From NCBI GenBank assembly GCA_021819435.1, contig JAKARB010000001.1:544822-608821 (forward strand): 64,000 nucleotides of DNA, given 5' to 3'. Within the stretch, counting starts at the first letter, position 1, and each line of letters starts with the position of its first letter. The position numbers were made by a program, and so were the translations under genes. The notes beneath the pieces are model-generated. The model saw nothing but the letters and a program-made list of their open reading frames with translations. It was not told the origin of the DNA and made no database searches. This stretch comes from Pseudomonadota bacterium (GTDB lineage Bacteria > Pseudomonadota > Gammaproteobacteria > Burkholderiales > Burkholderiaceae_C). This document shows, piece after piece, positions 20,066-29,096 of this stretch.

Positions 20066-20656
20066 TCAACTGGCGATGGCAAGGACGTTGATCCAATGTG
20101 GCGTGCCATAGAGAAGAGGGGAGCTGGTTGTCAGCCATGATTCGCTTGCTTCGAAACCAGCCTGACCTAGGGCGTTTAGAACCTCCGAGAGACGGTAGTA
20201 CACATAGTGTCGCCCATCCTCGATGCAGCGTTCTCCTTGTCCCTCTTGAAGAGCAAGGAACAACGTTCCGCCAAACACGAGTGCTTGGTGCAGGCGCATC
20301 AGTACTGGAACGAGTTGCGCCCTTGGCAGGTGGAGCAGGGAAGCGCAAGCCCAGATGCCATCGAAGCTGCGCTCAAAGGCAATGTCTTCGAGACGAAGCA
20401 CCATGCATTCGACGCCAGAGTAGGCATAAGCGAGGCTGGCCATGGCGACTGAGGAGTCGATTCCAAGAGCGACATGGCCTGCACGCTTGAAGGCGCGAAG
20501 ATCCCTGCCTGAACCGCAACCCGCATCCAGGATACGTGCTCGTCGAGGCAGCTTCGCCAGGAAGCGTTCCCTGGGTGCGGACGTGTCGGCATCGAAGGTG
20601 AGGGAAAAATACTCCTCCGCCTTGTCCTCGTAGAAATTGCCTGTGGTCGACATCAA
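20066..20656 (-). CDS. Class I SAM-dependent methyltransferase (copy 1)
   Basis: A 196-residue Rossmann-fold methyltransferase. Motif I is ILDAGCGSGRDLRAF (42-56), the acidic residue after strand 2 is in ALGIDSS, and DGIWACASLLHLPR gives motif IV. The opening FYEDKAEEYFSLTFDAD is typical of a small-molecule methyltransferase group distantly like TehB. A close relative lies at 63242-63892; both sit in metal-resistance blocks. The substrate is unknown. It lies about 20 bp after the orphan response regulator gene on the same strand, probably co-transcribed. Confidence 0.85.
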   Translation of the reverse strand: MMSTTGNFYEDKAEEYFSLTFDADTSAPRERFLAKLPRRARILDAGCGSGRDLRAFKRAGHVALGIDSSVAMASLAYAYSGVECMVLRLEDIAFERSFDGIWACASLLHLPRAQLVPVLMRLHQALVFGGTLFLALQEGQGERCIEDGRHYVYYRLSEVLNALGQAGFEASESWLTTSSPLLYGTPHWINVLAIAS

Positions 20657-20677
20657 GCTCTTGTTCCTCGAATGCGG

Positions 20678-21376
20678 TCACTGTTCGGGCGCTTCGAGCA
20701 TGTAGCCCATGCCTCGCACCGTGAAAATCATCTTCGTCTCTTGCCCTTCATCGATCTTGAGTCGCAGGCGACGCACGGCCACATCGATGACGTTGGTGTC
20801 GCTCCCGAAGGGCATGTCCCATACCTGGGAGGCGATCAGTGATCGCGGAAGGACTTCCCCTTGGCGACGCATCAGAAGTTCCAGCAGGCCGAATTCCTTG
20901 GGCGTCAGATCGATGTGGGTCCCTGCACGGTGCACGCGGCGGCGCAACAGGTCCAACTCCAGATCACCGATGCAGATCGAAGGGAGGCTGCTGGCGTCGA
21001 CCGTGCGTCCACGCAGGATGGTCCTGATGCTGCACAAGAGTTCCGAGAAGGAGAACGGCTTTTTGAGGAAGTCTTCAACGCCACGCTGGAGCGTGTTGAC
21101 GCGGCACTCATGATGGTCGCGTCCATTCAAGAAAAGCACGGGAATCAACGAATCCTGACGCCGGAGCGCCTGCAGCAGTTCACAGCCTGTCATGCCTTTC
21201 AGGGCGGTGTCGATGATCAAGAGATCGAACATTTGCAGCGATGCCAGTTTCAACGCCTCGATGCCGCTTTTGGCAAGGTCGACGGCGAATCCGGCCTCGC
21301 TCAAACCTAGGCGATAGTGATCGCCAGTCTTAATGTCGTTTTCGACGACCAATATCTTCGCCTGCACACTTGTCAT
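20678..21376 (-). CDS. OmpR-family response regulator, orphan, altered receiver
   Basis: A 232-residue two-domain regulator: receiver (about 6-120) and winged-helix DNA-binding domain (about 132-230, ending IFTVRGMGYMLEAP), like CzcR/CopR. The phospho-acceptor aspartate (D56 in LLIIDTALKG) and lysine (K106 in FLKKPF) are present. However, the acidic pair is VVEND instead of the usual E-D, and the conserved Thr/Ser is Asn84 (LFLNGRD). No histidine kinase gene is nearby. A start at 21418 is possible; 21376 is preferred because the earlier ATG lies in a likely operator (ATGACGAAAATGTAAT). Signalling without phosphorylation is an inference. Confidence 0.82.
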   Translation of the reverse strand: MTSVQAKILVVENDIKTGDHYRLGLSEAGFAVDLAKSGIEALKLASLQMFDLLIIDTALKGMTGCELLQALRRQDSLIPVLFLNGRDHHECRVNTLQRGVEDFLKKPFSFSELLCSIRTILRGRTVDASSLPSICIGDLELDLLRRRVHRAGTHIDLTPKEFGLLELLMRRQGEVLPRSLIASQVWDMPFGSDTNVIDVAVRRLRLKIDEGQETKMIFTVRGMGYMLEAPEQ

Positions 21377-21579
21377 GTTTGCGAAGTGTGCCGATGAATA
21401 CCGGCCTGAACCAAACATGACGAAAATGTAATCTTCAAGACACCGCCTTGAAAGGCTGGGAGCCGGAAAATCTATAGTGGCTTCAGCCTTCTGGCGTCTG
21501 GCATGACATTGGATTCAATTCGAACCAGATCGGCATATGCCTTGCCGATGACACTCGTTGTCATTGCAAAGGAGCCATC

Positions 21580-21789
21580 ATGGGTGCCACTTCCAAACAT
21601 GCCAGGACTGTTGCGAAGCCTCAAAAAGATCGCGAGCCGCAGCGCAACTACGCTGTCAAAGACGAGGGCGTAGAACCCCAAGTCGACAATCCCAAAGCGG
21701 CGCCGGATCGGCATGCCCACAGTGTGGAGGCCAGCAATGTGGACGGGCATGTGGCTCAGAGCGAGACCGAGCAACCTAGACAGGCTTGA
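21580..21789 (+). CDS. Small hydrophilic protein
   Basis: A 69-residue charged product (MGATSKHARTVAKPQKDREP and on) without cysteine, membrane segment or signal peptide. The case for it being real is AAAGGAG 6 nt before the ATG. It is rich in Lys, Glu, Gln and Pro and is probably disordered. I do not recognise it. It lies just before the MerR-type promoter of the czcICBA operon. Confidence 0.5.
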   Translation: MGATSKHARTVAKPQKDREPQRNYAVKDEGVEPQVDNPKAAPDRHAHSVEASNVDGHVAQSETEQPRQA

Positions 21790-21834
21790 TTCATTGCCCT
21801 GTGGGAAAATTCACAACAATCTTCGCGAAGGGTA

Positions 21835-21865
21835 TTGACTCTGTAGCCGCTACAGGGATTCAAAT
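21835..21865 (+). promoter_or_regulatory. MerR-type (CadR) operator-promoter driving czcICBA
   Basis: TTGACT, then the 19-bp spacer CTGTAGCCGCTACAGGGAT with the dyad CTGTAG-CCG-CTACAG, then TCAAAT. It is the best dyad of the four copies in the window. Transcription runs right into czcI (21989) with a leader of about 115 nt. Confidence 0.85.
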
Positions 21866-21988
21866 GGATTCAAAGAGATTGGATCTTCTATCGACGGACA
21901 TGCCAGGCAACTTCCTTCACGTGTATTTGTCAGGCGCAACTCATTTCTGATCCACAAGGCATTTTTTTCAACCTATACTTGCCGCGCC

Positions 21989-22366
21989 ATGCGTCGATTG
22001 CTTTGCTTGTTCCTGCTGATTTGGTTTCCGCTCCAGATGTCCTGGGCTGCGGTGGCCAGCTATTGTCAGCATGAAAGCAACCCTGCCGCGCAGCGCCATT
22101 TCGGGCACCACGAGCACAACCATCTTGATCCGCAACATGGGGAGCGCCCTGGCGATAAAGCCGCAAAGGACAAGAGCGGTAGCGACAAGAAGGCCAGTGC
22201 CGACAACGACTGCACTGTCTGCCACATGAGCGCTGCCTCGCCGGTCAGTGAGACGCACACCCCCCAGGTGGCGTCTAGCAGGGAATGGTTTGGCCACTCG
22301 ATCGAGGGCTACGCCTCCAACATTCCAGCGGGGCCCGAGCGTCCCGACATACGTCTCGCCGTTTGA
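21989..22366 (+). CDS. czcI: CzcI-like periplasmic protein (copy 3)
   Basis: A 125-residue CzcI-family protein at the head of czcCBA, the position CzcI has in Cupriavidus metallidurans. Signal peptide MRRLLCLFLLIWFPLQMSWA (1-20); SYCQHESNPAAQRHFGHHEH gives the His-rich site; DCTVCHM lies further on. The end (RPDIRLAV) differs from the PNW end of the other copies. It is transcribed from the MerR-type promoter 115 bp upstream. Confidence 0.88.
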   Translation: MRRLLCLFLLIWFPLQMSWAAVASYCQHESNPAAQRHFGHHEHNHLDPQHGERPGDKAAKDKSGSDKKASADNDCTVCHMSAASPVSETHTPQVASSREWFGHSIEGYASNIPAGPERPDIRLAV

Positions 22367-22476
22367 TTCGGCGAGACGGCTGCTGCGCAAGCTTTTTTCC
22401 TGTCTTCAGATAGCGAGGCCACGGCCTCTCTCGCCGGATTCCTTCTTGTTGTTGTTCCCACAACCCGGAGAATTCG

Positions 22477-23775
22477 ATGTACAGGCACATGGTGCCGATG
22501 ACAACGTTCGCGTTGGTCACGGCCACACTTTTTTCTTCCACCACCTTTGCTCAAGTTAGCCCGTCCGATTCGGATGGGCAGGCCGTGCACAAGGCGGTGC
22601 CCGTGGCACAGCCCCTGACGCTGAGCGAAGCCATCAGGCTGGCGCTTCAGTTCAGCCCGCAAATCGTGGCGAATCAGCAGGAACTGGCGGCCAGCGAAGG
22701 GGCCGTCATTCAAGCGGGTGCGCGTCCCAACCCTGAAGTCCAGGCACTGCTGGAAGACACGCGGCGAGACAGCCGAACGACCACGGTGCAGTTGAGCCAG
22801 CCCATCGAGTTGGGCGGTAAACGTTCAGCGCGGATCTCGGTCGCCGAGGCCGCGCGGGCTCAAACCGCCGTGGACATCGAAGGGCGTCGCGCGCAGATCA
22901 GAGCGGATGTGGCCGATGCATTCTTTGCCGCAGCCATCGCTCAGGAACGGGTGAAGTTGGCGCAGGCCTCCGTCGACTTGTCCATGCGTGGCACGGATGC
23001 GGTCTCCAAGCGGGTTCAGGCCGGCAAGGTCTCTGCGGTGGACGAGACGCGGGCAAAGGTCGCTCACGCTGGTGTCCGGCTGGAGTTGCTTCAAGCGCAG
23101 AGCGAACTTCGATCCGCTCGCCAAGGGCTGGCAGCTCTGCTGGGACCAGCATCTGCCGTTCGTGCTCAGACGCTGGTCTGGCAATCGGGTGTCCAACCAG
23201 CCGCTCGCAATCTGGAGGCTTCTCAGTTGTCAGATGTGCCGGTGCTGCGGCAGGCACGCCTGGAGGTCGACAAGCGGCAAGCCATGGTCGAGCTTGAGGA
23301 GGCGCGCCGTGTTCCGGACGTGACCCTGACCTTGGGTGCCAAGCGGGATCAGCAGGTCGGACGCAACCAGGCTGTGATCGGCCTGGCCATTCCCATTCCT
23401 GTGCTCGATACCAACCGGGGGAACCTGCTTCAGGCCTTGCGCCTGCACGATAAGGCCGAAGCGGACTTCCAGGCAACGCGGATCCGCGTCGAGACCGAGT
23501 GGGTGCAATTGACGGAGCGTCAGCGCTTCGCCCAGGCTGAGGTGGACGTCCTGCGCAGCGAGGTACTGCCGGGCGCCGAGAGCGCGTGGCAGGCCGCCAC
23601 GACCGGCTTCGAGTTGGGCAAGTTCAGCTTCCTCGACGCCCTGGATGCTCAACGGACCTTGCTCCAGGCTCGCGCCCAGTACCTGCGGGCGCTCAATGAG
23701 CTGTACCGCACCAACGCCAACATTGATCGCCTGCTGGGGACCAGCGGCGAAGAACAGACGACGTCCAAGCCATGA
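22477..23775 (+). CDS. czcC: CzcC, outer-membrane factor of Czc efflux
   Basis: CzcC is the TolC-like outer-membrane channel of the CzcCBA Co/Zn/Cd efflux system. The 432-residue product has a signal peptide (about 1-26) and two outer-membrane-efflux repeats: LSEAIRLALQFSPQIVANQQ (about 49-68) opens the first. The start at 22477 has GGAG 8 nt upstream. Its stop overlaps the czcB start (ATGA). Length and order czcI-C-B-A match the Cupriavidus system. Confidence 0.95.
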   Translation: MYRHMVPMTTFALVTATLFSSTTFAQVSPSDSDGQAVHKAVPVAQPLTLSEAIRLALQFSPQIVANQQELAASEGAVIQAGARPNPEVQALLEDTRRDSRTTTVQLSQPIELGGKRSARISVAEAARAQTAVDIEGRRAQIRADVADAFFAAAIAQERVKLAQASVDLSMRGTDAVSKRVQAGKVSAVDETRAKVAHAGVRLELLQAQSELRSARQGLAALLGPASAVRAQTLVWQSGVQPAARNLEASQLSDVPVLRQARLEVDKRQAMVELEEARRVPDVTLTLGAKRDQQVGRNQAVIGLAIPIPVLDTNRGNLLQALRLHDKAEADFQATRIRVETEWVQLTERQRFAQAEVDVLRSEVLPGAESAWQAATTGFELGKFSFLDALDAQRTLLQARAQYLRALNELYRTNANIDRLLGTSGEEQTTSKP

Positions 23776-25184
23776 GAAAGCATTGCATGACACGCTCCAA
23801 ATCACAACGCCAAGCTGGGCGCATCAGCCAAAAGCAACTCATCGCCATCATCGCCATCGTTTTGGCGGGGTTGGGCGTCAGCGCATTTGTGCTGACGCGG
23901 TCTCCCAGCGCGCCCGCCGGCGAAGCGGCCGAGGAGAGCCATGGCCACGGTCACGGCGAGGCCAAGGGACACGACGACGCCGAGCACCACGGCGAGAAGA
24001 AATCCGAGTCCGGCCACGACGAGGCGAAGGGACACGATGACAAGGAACACCATGAGAAGGCCGAGGAGCATGGGGAGCATGACAAGCATGAAGGCGAAAC
24101 CGCTCCTGAGAAGGGCGCTGCCGCCGCCAACGCTGGCAAGCACGAGGAAGGCGAGGAAGAGCCTGTCTCTCTGAATGCTCAGCAGATCGCAGCAGCGGGC
24201 GTTGAAGTCCAAGCGGCACAACCTGGCAAGATCCTTTCGACGGTGCAACTGTCCGGCGAGATCAAGTTCAACGAGGATCGCACGGCACACGTTGTGCCCC
24301 GTGTCGGTGGCGTCGTCGAATCGGTGTCGGCCAACCTCGGGCAGCAGGTCAAAAAGGGCCAGGTCCTCGCGGTCATTTCCAGCGTGTTGCTGTCCGAACA
24401 GCGCAGCGAGTTGCAGGCGGCCCAGAAGCGCCTGACCTTGGCGCAAACCACCTACGACCGAGAGAAGAAGCTCTTCGAAGACAAGATCTCGCCGCAGATG
24501 GATCTTCTGCAGGCCACCCAGGCCCTGCGCGAAGCCGAGATTGCGGTCAACAACGCCAACCAGAAGCTCAAGGCGTTGGGTGCCTCGCCTTCGGCTGGGG
24601 CATTGAATCGCTACGAGCTGCGCGCACCGTTTGATGCGGTCGTGGTCGAGAAGCACATCGCTCTGGGCGAGTCGGTCAAGGAAGACGCCAATGTGTTCAC
24701 CCTGTCCGACCTGTCCACCGTGTGGGCCACAATCAACGTGCCCGCCAAGGACCTGAACCTCGTGAAGGTGGGCGAGAAGGTTACCGTGCGATCCAGTTCG
24801 TTCGAAGCCACGGCCAAGGGCACCGTGACCTACGTTGGATCGCTGATTGGCGAGCAGACGCGCACAGCAACCGCCCGAGTGGTGCTGACCAATCCAGACC
24901 TGTCGTGGCGTCCCGGCCTGTTCGTCAATGTCGCCGTGACTTCCGGCGAGACGGAAGCACCCGTGACCGTGACGGCTGGCGCGGTGCAGACCATGGAAGG
25001 CCGCCAAGTCGTGTTCGTCGAAGTCCCGGGCGGATTCCAGGCCAAGCCTGTGGAGGTCGGTCACACCGATGGCAAGCGCACGGAAGTCGTCAAGGGCTTG
25101 AGCGCCGGTACCCGCTATGCGGCGACGAACAGCTTCGTCATCAAAGCTGAAATCGGCAAGGCTTCGGCCGAGCACGAGCATTGA
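23772..25184 (+). CDS. czcB: CzcB, periplasmic adaptor of Czc efflux
   Basis: CzcB is the membrane-fusion protein linking the RND pump to CzcC. The 470-residue product has an N-terminal anchor (about 22-42), a very His/Glu/Lys-rich stretch (about 55-125, with HGHGHGEAKGHDD and HDEAKGHDDKEHH) likely to bind metal, then the barrel-sandwich and alpha-hairpin domains (VVPRVGGVVESVSANLGQQV opens the lipoyl-like part) and a C-terminal beta domain. The start overlaps the czcC stop. The His-rich stretch fits CzcB/CnrB-type adaptors. Confidence 0.95.
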   Translation: MRKHCMTRSKSQRQAGRISQKQLIAIIAIVLAGLGVSAFVLTRSPSAPAGEAAEESHGHGHGEAKGHDDAEHHGEKKSESGHDEAKGHDDKEHHEKAEEHGEHDKHEGETAPEKGAAAANAGKHEEGEEEPVSLNAQQIAAAGVEVQAAQPGKILSTVQLSGEIKFNEDRTAHVVPRVGGVVESVSANLGQQVKKGQVLAVISSVLLSEQRSELQAAQKRLTLAQTTYDREKKLFEDKISPQMDLLQATQALREAEIAVNNANQKLKALGASPSAGALNRYELRAPFDAVVVEKHIALGESVKEDANVFTLSDLSTVWATINVPAKDLNLVKVGEKVTVRSSSFEATAKGTVTYVGSLIGEQTRTATARVVLTNPDLSWRPGLFVNVAVTSGETEAPVTVTAGAVQTMEGRQVVFVEVPGGFQAKPVEVGHTDGKRTEVVKGLSAGTRYAATNSFVIKAEIGKASAEHEH

Positions 25185-25202
25185 GCACGAGGTCCACCCA
25201 TC

Positions 25203-28200
25203 ATGTTTGAACGCATCATCCGATTTGCCATTGAGCAGCGCTGGCTTGTGCTGCTGGCCGTCTTCGGTATGGCCGCCCTGGGCGTCTTCAGCTATCAGAA
25301 GCTGCCCATCGATGCCGTGCCGGACATCACCAACGTCCAGGTCCAGATCAACACCCAGACACCTGGCTATTCGCCGCTGGAAACCGAACAGCGTGTGACC
25401 TACCCGCTGGAGACAGTGATGGCGGGCCTGCCCGGCCTGGAGCAGACCCGCTCCCTGTCGCGCTACGGCCTGTCCCAGATCACCGTGATCTTCAAGGACG
25501 GCACCGACCTGTACTTCGCGCGCCAACTGGTGAACGAGCGGATCCAGGAGGCCAAGGCGCGGCTGCCGGAAGGCGTCACGCCGGCCATGGGCCCCATTTC
25601 CACAGGCCTGGGCGAGATCTACATGTGGACTGTCGAAGCCAAGGACGGCGCCAAGAAGCCGGATGGCACGCCCTACACGCCGACTGACCTGCGCGAAATC
25701 CAGGATTGGATCATCAAGCCTCAACTGCGCAATGTAACGGGCGTGACCGAGATCAATTCCATCGGCGGCTATGCCAAGGAATACCAGGTCGCGCCCAGCC
25801 CTGAGAAGCTCATGGCGCATGGCCTGACGTTGGGTGACGTGGTCAATGCCCTGGAGCGCAACAACGGCAACGTTGGCGCCGGCTACATCGAACGCGAAGG
25901 CGAGCAGTACCTGATCCGTGCACCTGGTCAGGTGCGTGGCACCCAGGACCTGGGCAGCATCATCGTCAAGCAGACGACGGATGTACCCATCCGCATCCGC
26001 GACATCGCAGAAGTGGGGCAGGGCAAGGAGCTGCGCACGGGCGCCGCCACCGACAACGGCCGAGAGGTCGTCCTGGGCACCGTGTTCATGCTCATTGGCG
26101 AGAACAGCCGCAAGGTCTCGCAAGCAGTTGACATCAAGATGGCGGAGATCAACAAGTCCCTGCCAGCTGGTGTTCATGCCGTGACCGTCTACGACCGGAC
26201 CGTCCTGGTGGACAAGGCGATCGCCACGGTGAAGAAGAACCTGATGGAAGGCGCCATCCTGGTGATCGCCATCCTCTTCCTGTTCCTGGGCAACATGCGT
26301 GCCGCGGTGATCACCGCCATGGTGATCCCGCTTTCCATGCTCTTCACCTTCAGCGGTATGGTCAGTCAGAAGGTCAGTGCGAACCTGATGAGTCTGGGCG
26401 CGCTGGACTTCGGGATCATCGTCGATGGCGCGGTGGTGATCGTGGAGAACTGCGTGCGCCGCCTGGCGCATGCGCAGGCGCATCACGGGCGAGAGTTGAC
26501 CTTGCGCGAGCGCTTCCATGAAGTCTTCGCGGCTTCGCAGGAGGCCCGTCGTCCGCTGCTGTTCGGGCAGCTGATCATCATGATCGTCTACCTGCCCATC
26601 TTCGCCCTGGCCGGTGTGGAAGGCAAGATGTTCCATCCGATGGCGTTCACCGTGGTGACGGCGTTGTTGGGTGCCATGATCCTGTCCATCACCTTCATCC
26701 CCGCTGCCGTGGCGCTGTTCATCGGCAAGAAGGTGTCGGAGACCGAAAACGTAGTGATCCGCACCGCCAAGCGCTGGTATGAGCCCATGCTGAACACGGT
26801 GATGGGGGCCAAGCCTGTCGTGCTGACGGCGGCAGCGGTGCTCGTCCTGGTCTGTGGCGTGGTGGCTTCCCGCATGGGCAGCGAGTTCGTGCCAAGCTTG
26901 AACGAAGGCGATTTCGCGGTGCAGGCGCTGCGGATTCCCGGCACCAGCCTCAGCCAATCGGTGGCCATGCAGACCAAGCTGGAAAGCCATCTGAAGGCCA
27001 AGTTCCCTGAGATCGAACGTGTGTTTGCACGCACCGGTACCGCCGAGATCGCGGCCGACCCGATGCCGCCCAACATCTCGGACGGTTACGTGATGCTCAA
27101 GCCGGTGGACAAATGGCCCGAGCCGCGCAAGACGCGCGACGAACTGCTGGCCGCTGTTCAGGAAGAGGTCGCCAAACTGCCGGGGCAGAACTACGAGTTC
27201 TCTCAGCCGATCCAGCTGCGCTTCAACGAGCTGATCTCCGGGGTGCGCAGTGACGTCGCGGTCAAGCTGTTCGGTGATGACATGGATGTCCTCAACAACA
27301 CTGCCAACCAGATCGCGAAGGTGCTGCAAGGCATCCCGGGCTCGTCCGAGGTGAAGGTGGAACAGACCACGGGCCTGCCCATGCTGACCATCAACATCGA
27401 CCGCGAGAAGGCGACGCGCTATGGCCTGAACATCGGCGACATCCAGGACACGCTGGCCACGGCCGTGGGCGGCAAGGAGGCTGGGACGCTGTTCGAGGGC
27501 GACCGCCGTTTCGACATCGTCGTGCGTCTGCCGGAAGATGTCCGCACGGATCTGGAAGCCGTTCGGCGCCTCCCCATCGCCTTGAAGGGCGGAGACGGCG
27601 AGGGCGCGCGCTTCATTCCGCTGTCCGAGGTGGCTTCCATCGACTCGGCGCCTGGTCCCAACCAGGTCAGCCGCGAGAACGGCAAGCGCCGCATCGTCAT
27701 CAGCGCCAACGTGCGTGGCCGTGACATCGGCACCTTCGTCGGGGATGCCCAGAAGGCGCTGGAAGCGGTCAAGATCCCCACGGGCTATTGGACCGTGTGG
27801 GGCGGCCAGTTCGAGAACCTGCAGTCCGCCACGCAGCGCCTGCAGATCGTCGTGCCGGTCTCGCTGCTGCTGGTTTTCGTGCTGCTCTTTGCCATGTTCG
27901 GCAACGTGAAGGACGGCTTGCTGGTGTTCACCGGGATCCCGTTCGCGCTGACGGGAGGCATCCTGGCCCTGTGGCTGCGGGACATCCCCTTGTCGATCTC
28001 GGCGGCCATCGGATTCATCGCACTGTCTGGGGTGGCCGTGCTGAACGGGCTGGTGATGATCTCCTTCATTCGCAACTTGCGTGACGAAGGGCGGTCGCTT
28101 GACGAGGCCATCCACGAGGGCGCCTTGACGCGGCTGAGGCCGGTCCTGATGACCGCGTTGGTGGCATCGCTTGGCTTCGTACCGATGGCCCTGGCCACCG

Positions 28201-28388
28201 GCACGGGCGCGGAGGTTCAAAGGCCGCTGGCGACCGTCGTGATCGGGGGCATCCTGTCCTCGACGATGCTGACTTTGCTGGTGCTGCCTGTGCTTTACCG
28301 CATCGTCCATCGAAAGGATGAAGAGGACGCCCAGACCACCGAAACCAAGCCCTCTCCTGACGCACACGAGGATGGAGCGATTGCATGA
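25203..28388 (+). CDS. czcA: CzcA, RND metal/proton antiporter (HME1)
   Basis: CzcA is the proton-driven inner-membrane pump of CzcCBA. The 1061-residue product has the usual twelve-span RND layout with two large periplasmic loops. The fourth transmembrane segment carries DFGIIVDGAVVIVEN with Asp402, Asp408 and Glu415, the same numbers as the residues known to be essential in Cupriavidus CzcA. This is the HME1 signature (Zn, Co, Cd). It starts 18 bp after czcB; the following gene overlaps its stop by ATGA. A 1531-codon open frame on the opposite strand is a shadow. Confidence 0.97.
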   Translation: MFERIIRFAIEQRWLVLLAVFGMAALGVFSYQKLPIDAVPDITNVQVQINTQTPGYSPLETEQRVTYPLETVMAGLPGLEQTRSLSRYGLSQITVIFKDGTDLYFARQLVNERIQEAKARLPEGVTPAMGPISTGLGEIYMWTVEAKDGAKKPDGTPYTPTDLREIQDWIIKPQLRNVTGVTEINSIGGYAKEYQVAPSPEKLMAHGLTLGDVVNALERNNGNVGAGYIEREGEQYLIRAPGQVRGTQDLGSIIVKQTTDVPIRIRDIAEVGQGKELRTGAATDNGREVVLGTVFMLIGENSRKVSQAVDIKMAEINKSLPAGVHAVTVYDRTVLVDKAIATVKKNLMEGAILVIAILFLFLGNMRAAVITAMVIPLSMLFTFSGMVSQKVSANLMSLGALDFGIIVDGAVVIVENCVRRLAHAQAHHGRELTLRERFHEVFAASQEARRPLLFGQLIIMIVYLPIFALAGVEGKMFHPMAFTVVTALLGAMILSITFIPAAVALFIGKKVSETENVVIRTAKRWYEPMLNTVMGAKPVVLTAAAVLVLVCGVVASRMGSEFVPSLNEGDFAVQALRIPGTSLSQSVAMQTKLESHLKAKFPEIERVFARTGTAEIAADPMPPNISDGYVMLKPVDKWPEPRKTRDELLAAVQEEVAKLPGQNYEFSQPIQLRFNELISGVRSDVAVKLFGDDMDVLNNTANQIAKVLQGIPGSSEVKVEQTTGLPMLTINIDREKATRYGLNIGDIQDTLATAVGGKEAGTLFEGDRRFDIVVRLPEDVRTDLEAVRRLPIALKGGDGEGARFIPLSEVASIDSAPGPNQVSRENGKRRIVISANVRGRDIGTFVGDAQKALEAVKIPTGYWTVWGGQFENLQSATQRLQIVVPVSLLLVFVLLFAMFGNVKDGLLVFTGIPFALTGGILALWLRDIPLSISAAIGFIALSGVAVLNGLVMISFIRNLRDEGRSLDEAIHEGALTRLRPVLMTALVASLGFVPMALATGTGAEVQRPLATVVIGGILSSTMLTLLVLPVLYRIVHRKDEEDAQTTETKPSPDAHEDGAIA

Positions 28389-29020
28389 CCAAAGCATGGG
28401 GCCGGTGGCCCCGGCTTTGGCCCGGTGAGGGGAGCGCGCGTGCCTTCACTCGCGCGACGTTCTATGCGCCTGACATAGTCTTGCTGGGGCTGTTCGCCGC
28501 GGTGTTGCAAGGCTGTGCCCTGCCCGAGAGGGACGAGGCCAAGCGGCTTAAGCCCATATGTTTCACCATGCTCAAGACGAGAACCTGCGTGCCGGGGCCG
28601 TCACCGAAGTCCTTGGACGCGGCCAAGGTGCGCAACCTGGCATTGCGGCCGGATGCGGGGCGGGTGGTGATCGTTCGAGCGCGGGACGGCGACGTCCAAG
28701 GGCTGGTGCCTTTGGGGTTGAATGGGCAGCCGCTGGAAAGCCTCATCCCCTATTCGGTCGTTGCCGTGGACGTTTCGCCGGGGCTTCACGAAGTTCGCAT
28801 TCAGGAGGGGGTGGACGCGACCATTCCCCTGGAACTGCGAGCAGGTGATGTCGTTGTGCTGGAAGTACGCAGGCGTGGAAGGTATGGGAAGAGATTCGAC
28901 CTTGTTCGCTTGTCGCGGCAGGAAGGGCGTGCGCTGATCGACGAAAGCCGGATTCTGCGCGCGCTGGATCGTACGGTTCCGTCACCGACTAAAACTGGTG
29001 GCGAAGGCACGGTTCCCTGA
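28385..29020 (+). CDS. Putative lipoprotein coupled to czcA
   Basis: A 211-residue protein I do not recognise. It overlaps the czcA stop by ATGA, so it should be made together with the pump. After a long basic N-terminus (about 1-28) comes a hydrophobic segment and lipobox AVLQGC (Cys44). The rest is probably a beta-rich domain with hydrophobic strands such as GRVVIVRARDGD and AGDVVVLEVRR, reminiscent of carboxypeptidase-like or PEGA-type folds, but this is a guess. An envelope role in metal efflux is inferred from coupling. Confidence 0.7.
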   Translation: MTKAWGRWPRLWPGEGSARAFTRATFYAPDIVLLGLFAAVLQGCALPERDEAKRLKPICFTMLKTRTCVPGPSPKSLDAAKVRNLALRPDAGRVVIVRARDGDVQGLVPLGLNGQPLESLIPYSVVAVDVSPGLHEVRIQEGVDATIPLELRAGDVVVLEVRRRGRYGKRFDLVRLSRQEGRALIDESRILRALDRTVPSPTKTGGEGTVP

Positions 29021-29096
29021 TCTGGCGGTTCGCCTGCATAGCGCGTCTGAACACGCGAGCTTTTGCAATGGCGAGAAATGAAGAAGGAGCTTGTGG

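Noticed and set aside
23941..24170. Repeat-like His/Glu/Asp codon pattern in czcB, at first sight a tandem repeat
   Set aside because: It is the coding of the His-rich metal-binding stretch; no repeat unit is conserved enough to be a separate DNA element.
23802..28397. 1531-codon open frame on the minus strand opposite czcBA
   Set aside because: It mirrors czcB and czcA exactly, is rich in His, Arg, Gln and Asp as expected of an antisense frame in GC-rich DNA, and has no ribosome site or known domain.
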